Below are positions 61,249 to 64,000 of a stretch of 64,000 bases of DNA, piece by piece (position 1 is the first letter of the stretch; each line of letters starts with the position of its first letter). Source of the stretch: Ruminococcaceae bacterium UBA5295 (GTDB taxonomy: Bacteria > Bacillota > Clostridia > Oscillospirales > Acutalibacteraceae). The stretch is taken from contig DHSD01000030.1 in assembly GCA_002411365.1 (NCBI GenBank), forward strand, positions 96,923 through 160,922, given 5' to 3'. The notes beneath the pieces are model-generated. The model did not search any database. It was given only the letters and a program-made list of their open reading frames with translations, and had not been told where the DNA came from. Both the position numbers and the translations under genes were made by a program.

Positions 61249-61836
61249 CTATTTGCCGGCCTCACTTCTAATCAGCGGCTGAAGTTGCTTTCCATCTAAT
61301 GCTGCAAATGCCGACGGCAAAATCAGGCTAAAATCCGATATAAGCGAAAATGGCTTACTTTTCGGGTTGTCCTGCTCCATAGGCACAAAATAAATATTTT
61401 TCGTATTAAGCAGCCCGCCGATGTTCCTCGCCGAAGCCGCAAGCGCATCATTTGTAGCCGGAGCGATAACAACAGGCAAGCCAATGCGCAGACACGATTT
61501 CACCGCCATCGTTACGGGCGTGTCGGTAATCCCGTTTGCAAGTTTGCCAAGCGTGTTACCGGTGCATGGAGCAACTATCATTAAATCTACACTATTGCGA
61601 GGACCAATGGGTTCGGCTCCCTGAATGCTGTTAATCACCTTCTTGTGGCAGATGCTCTCAACCTCGCCTATAAAATCATCGGCGCGGCCAAACCTTGTGT
61701 CCATTGAAGCCGCATTAAATGACATCACCGGAAGGAGCGGATAGCCTTTCTCGGCAATGTTGCGCATCTCGTCTATCACTCTGCGGAATGTGCAGAAAGA
61801 ACCGCACATTGCAAAGCCAAATGTTTTTTTCTCCAT
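61249..61836 (-). CDS. dpaB: Dipicolinate synthase subunit B
   Basis: 195 aa. Flavoprotein-like subunit that with DpaA makes dipicolinic acid in the mother cell, needed for spore core dehydration. Signatures: FGFAMCGSFCTFRRVIDEM, MIVAPCTGNTLGKLANGITDTPVTMAVK and VIAPATNDALAASARNIGGLLN. It starts 6 bp after the dpaA stop. Presence of this pair indicates a spore-forming, or recently spore-forming, ancestor. Confidence 0.94.
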   Translation of the reverse strand: MEKKTFGFAMCGSFCTFRRVIDEMRNIAEKGYPLLPVMSFNAASMDTRFGRADDFIGEVESICHKKVINSIQGAEPIGPRNSVDLMIVAPCTGNTLGKLANGITDTPVTMAVKSCLRIGLPVVIAPATNDALAASARNIGGLLNTKNIYFVPMEQDNPKSKPFSLISDFSLILPSAFAALDGKQLQPLIRSEAGK

Positions 61837-61842
61837 GCCATT

Positions 61843-62700
61843 TCACCTCTCCACCATGCGGTAAACAATATCACCGATTATTTTGCCCGCCGTTTTCGGC
61901 GCAGCGCGCCCAGGAAGCGAAAGCGCTGAGCAAGCCTTTATCCCGAATTTTCCCGCTGCTTCAAAATCAATGCCCCCCGGTGACGACGCAAGGTCAACCA
62001 AAATTGAGCATCCGCGCAAATGTGAAAGCACCTGGCGTGTAAAAATCAAAGCCGGCACAGTATTGAAAATTATGTCGTATACGCCTGACCTGCCAATCTG
62101 CTGCGTTTCAACAGAGCGGCAGCCCGAAGCCTCTATCCACGCGAGATCCTCCGGTGCCCGCGCCGACACCGTTACATCGGCATCAAGTCCTTTCATAACA
62201 TGCATAAGCGCCCTGCCTAACCGACCAAAGCCGGCTATAAGGCAGTGACTCCCACTTATAGTTCCCGGGTATCCGCGCATGGCAATCTCAGCAGCACCTT
62301 CCGCAGTCGGCACGGCATTGCGCACCGCAAATTCTTCACATGCGCTGTAGTCGGCAGTATCAATCTCTTCCCATATGCGGCTCGTGCAAAAAAGGCGTTC
62401 CATTTTCCCGCCAAATACACGTCTTCCGCGCATTTTTTCAGCGAATATGCCATCAAGCACGATCGGCTCCGCGCTGTACTCGGCTTTTAAATTGACGCCG
62501 TCGTCAGTAACAGGCAGCGGCAGAATAACCGAACCGCATTCTAAAGCCAGTTTTTCCAGTGATGACTTTTCCACACCAGCCGGAAGGGACGTTTTTTCAA
62601 ATCCGCAGGCAAGCACCCTGCAGCCTTTCTGCACAAGCGATTCTGCAAGGTATATCTGCCTGCGGTCGCCCCCAAGTATGCCAAAAGCTCCTTTTTCCGT
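61843..62700 (-). CDS. dpaA: Dipicolinate synthase subunit A with non-canonical start
   Basis: 285 aa if started at ACG. NAD(P)-binding subunit of dipicolinate synthase: GSHCLIAGFGRLGRALMHVMK is the Rossmann motif; LVDLASSPGGIDFEAAGKFG and LPGRAAPKTAGKII match Bacillus DpaA. The family N-terminus is GGDxRQ, and here GILGGDRRQIYLAESLVQKG is encoded upstream of the first standard start codon (GTG at 62634), so that start would cut it off. Between an in-frame TGA (62707-62709) and this motif there is no ATG, GTG or TTG. A perfect GGAGGTGA (62707-62714) puts the ACG codon at 62700 nine bases from GGAGG. ACG is thus the best start; CTG at 62706 (3-base spacing) and ATA at 62679 (behind AAAGGAG) are alternatives. 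Confidence 0.85.
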   Translation of the reverse strand, partial: TEKGAFGILGGDRRQIYLAESLVQKGCRVLACGFEKTSLPAGVEKSSLEKLALECGSVILPLPVTDDGVNLKAEYSAEPIVLDGIFAEKMRGRRVFGGKMERLFCTSRIWEEIDTADYSACEEFAVRNAVPTAEGAAEIAMRGYPGTISGSHCLIAGFGRLGRALMHVMKGLDADVTVSARAPEDLAWIEASGCRSVETQQIGRSGVYDIIFNTVPALIFTRQVLSHLRGCSILVDLASSPGGIDFEAAGKFGIKACSALSLPGRAAPKTAGKIIGDIVYRMVER

Positions 62701-62729
62701 TTTCAGTCACCTCCGAAATGTTCTGCCAT

Positions 62730-62758
62730 TATACTATGGCTTTGTGAAACTGGCTGTG
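62730..62758 (-). promoter_or_regulatory. Sigma-K-like promoter of dpaAB
   Basis: Minus strand CACA (62755-62758), 16-bp spacer, CATAGTATA (62730-62738). This fits the sigma-K pattern (mACm, 16-17 bp, CATAnnnTA) of late mother-cell genes; spoVF (dpaAB) of Bacillus is sigma-K dependent. A TATAAT overlaps, but no TTGACA-like -35 exists for it. Confidence 0.6.
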
Positions 62759-62796
62759 CATACGTCTGCAGCATATATAAAATTTCACTTTTACGT

Positions 62797-62825
62797 TTGC
62801 AATTACGCGAAAAGATGTTTATTAT
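62797..62825 (+). promoter_or_regulatory. Candidate promoter of murC
   Basis: TTGCAA (62797-62802), 17-bp spacer, TATTAT (62820-62825), 81 bp before the murC start. Confidence 0.5.
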
Positions 62826-62906
62826 TAATATGTTGGGCAATATATTAATTAGGAAAATCTGTATTTTTCCAAAATAATCTGCATATTTTAGAATAGGAGT
62901 AATTTT

Positions 62907-64000
62907 ATGGAATGCAATGACATTCTGTCTAAAGTCAAGAAAGTACATTTTGTAGGGATTGGCGGTTCAGGCATGTGCCCGATTGCCGAAATTCTTCTTC
63001 ATAAGGGATACCAAATAACAGGTTCAGACACGGCAGAATCAGATACGCTTGCAAGGGTACGTAGCTATGGTGTTCCTGTCTCGATGGGGCAAAAAGCTGA
63101 AAATGTAAAAGGCGCCGAACTCGTCGTCTATTCGGCAGCAATAAAGCACGATAACCCGGAACTTGTTGCAGCAAGGAAGCAGGGTATCCCTACTGTGGAG
63201 CGCTCCGTGATGCTCGGAATGGTAACACGTCGCTTCAAAAACTGCATTGCTGTTGCCGGAACACACGGAAAAACAACGACCACCGCAATGATAACACAAA
63301 TATTCCTTGAAGCTGGCCTCGACCCTTCAGCCATCATCGGCGGAAAGCTCCCGCTTATAGGCAGCAATGGGAGGGTTGGAAAATCCGATACCATTGTCTG
63401 CGAAGCATGTGAATATGTCGATACTTTCCTTCAGCTGCACCCTTCCGTTTCCGTTATCCTCAATATTGACAATGACCATCTTGACTATTTTGGCACTGTG
63501 GAAAACACCATACGGTCATTCCACAAGTTCTGCACACAGACAAGCGGGACTATCATCGTAAACGGCGACGACGCTAATGCCATGAAAGCCGTAAAAGGCA
63601 TTGGCGAAGCCCGTGTCGTGACTTACGGCTTCCAGCCTACAAATGATTACAGTGCGACAGATATACAACCTACGCAGCGTGCACATGAAAAATTCAGCGT
63701 CTTTAAAAGCGGCAATAAAGCCGCAAATATTTCCCTCAGCATTCCTGGCAAACACAACATATACAATGCCCTCGCGGCTTTTGCCGTTGCCGACCTTTTC
63801 GGCGTAAACACCGGAAACATTCAAAAAAGCCTCCATGCCTTTACAGGTGTGCACAGGCGTTTTGAAATGCTTGGGGAGTTTGGCGGCGTAACTGTTGCTG
63901 ATGACTTTGCGCACCACCCTACGGAAGTAACGGCAACGCTTACGGCGGCAAAGCAAATGGGCTTCAAACGCGTGTGGGCAGTATTTCAGCCACACACATA
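62907..64000 (+). CDS. murC: UDP-N-acetylmuramate--L-alanine ligase (3' part outside window)
   Basis: 364 codons visible. ATP-dependent ligase that adds the first amino acid of the peptidoglycan stem. N-terminal VHFVGIGGSGMCPIAEIL, ATP loop AVAGTHGKTTTTAMI, metal/substrate motifs CEACEYVDTFLQLHP and LNIDNDHLDYFGTVENT, and FTGVHRRFEMLGEFGGVTVADDFAHHPTEV are all MurC. Start ATG follows AGGAGT. The C-terminal domain continues past the window edge. Confidence 0.96.
   Translation, partial: MECNDILSKVKKVHFVGIGGSGMCPIAEILLHKGYQITGSDTAESDTLARVRSYGVPVSMGQKAENVKGAELVVYSAAIKHDNPELVAARKQGIPTVERSVMLGMVTRRFKNCIAVAGTHGKTTTTAMITQIFLEAGLDPSAIIGGKLPLIGSNGRVGKSDTIVCEACEYVDTFLQLHPSVSVILNIDNDHLDYFGTVENTIRSFHKFCTQTSGTIIVNGDDANAMKAVKGIGEARVVTYGFQPTNDYSATDIQPTQRAHEKFSVFKSGNKAANISLSIPGKHNIYNALAAFAVADLFGVNTGNIQKSLHAFTGVHRRFEMLGEFGGVTVADDFAHHPTEVTATLTAAKQMGFKRVWAVFQPHT

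Noticed and set aside
1..64000. CRISPR arrays, tRNA or rRNA genes, prophage
   Set aside because: No regularly spaced repeats, no tRNA T-loop motif with matching cloverleaf outside coding DNA, and no phage structural or integrase genes were seen.

Overview
This window is a slice of a Firmicutes chromosome. It most likely comes from a Clostridia lineage close to the Ruminococcaceae/Oscillospiraceae; that placement is inferred from protein style and gene order, because no 16S rRNA gene is present. Supporting signs are A/G-rich Shine-Dalgarno sequences before nearly every gene, low-GC-type sigma-A promoters with 17-bp spacers, zinc-binding (C+) forms of ribosomal proteins S18, L28 and L32, a split transketolase, high-molecular-weight rubredoxin (an anaerobe trait), a 2-hydroxyacyl-CoA dehydratase/activase pair and the dipicolinate synthase genes dpaAB (sporulation). 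Almost all of it is core genome. There are no rRNA or tRNA genes, prophage or CRISPR, and only one decayed insertion-sequence remnant.

Layout. 1-3.9 kb: 5' end of prfB (minus), a RING/zinc-ribbon membrane protein, galU, and rpsF-ssb-rpsR ending in a bidirectional terminator. 3.9-6 kb: a zinc-ribbon PASTA pseudokinase that has lost its catalytic residues, preceded by a promoter-hairpins-terminator unit that looks like a small RNA or attenuator. 6-9 kb: DNA repair genes nfo-ogt, and a beta-CASP nuclease. 9-28.4 kb: a long minus-strand housekeeping run, infC-rpmI-rplT (with an L20-type leader) then rlmB-like, dprA, topA, trmFO, plsX, rnc, an Elp3-like radical SAM gene, smc, ftsY, rdgB, yhbY, nadD, yqeK, rsfS, leuS. 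28.3-33 kb: a BceRS-BceAB-type antimicrobial-peptide sensing and export module with an inverted-repeat operator candidate before the transporter. 33-36.1 kb: a 2-hydroxyacyl-CoA dehydratase-like protein and an unusual fusion of a second dehydratase-like module to its ATP-dependent activase.

36.2-43.8 kb: rpmB, der-plsY, an IS200/IS605 remnant, yceD-rpmF, a small P-loop protein, pgi, a D,D-carboxypeptidase and mntP. 43.8-48.9 kb: split transketolase, uracil permease, flavin reductase-rubredoxin fusion, metallophosphoesterase. 48.9-59.2 kb: minus-strand run ymfF-ymfH-lgt-folD-dxs-tlyA-nadK-argR-recN. 59.3-64 kb: O-acetylhomoserine sulfhydrylase, a DUF2007-like protein, dpaA-dpaB behind a sigma-K-like promoter, and the 5' part of murC.

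Points most worth a second look: the pseudokinase and the structured transcript upstream of it; the dehydratase-activase fusion; dpaA, whose frame has no ATG/GTG/TTG at its true N-terminus and probably starts at ACG; the operator before the Bce-type transporter; and a roughly 270-bp IS200 deletion derivative that keeps candidate terminal hairpins. Starts were chosen from Shine-Dalgarno spacing, so several genes are shorter than the longest open frame. All family assignments are from reading the translations; no database search was run.
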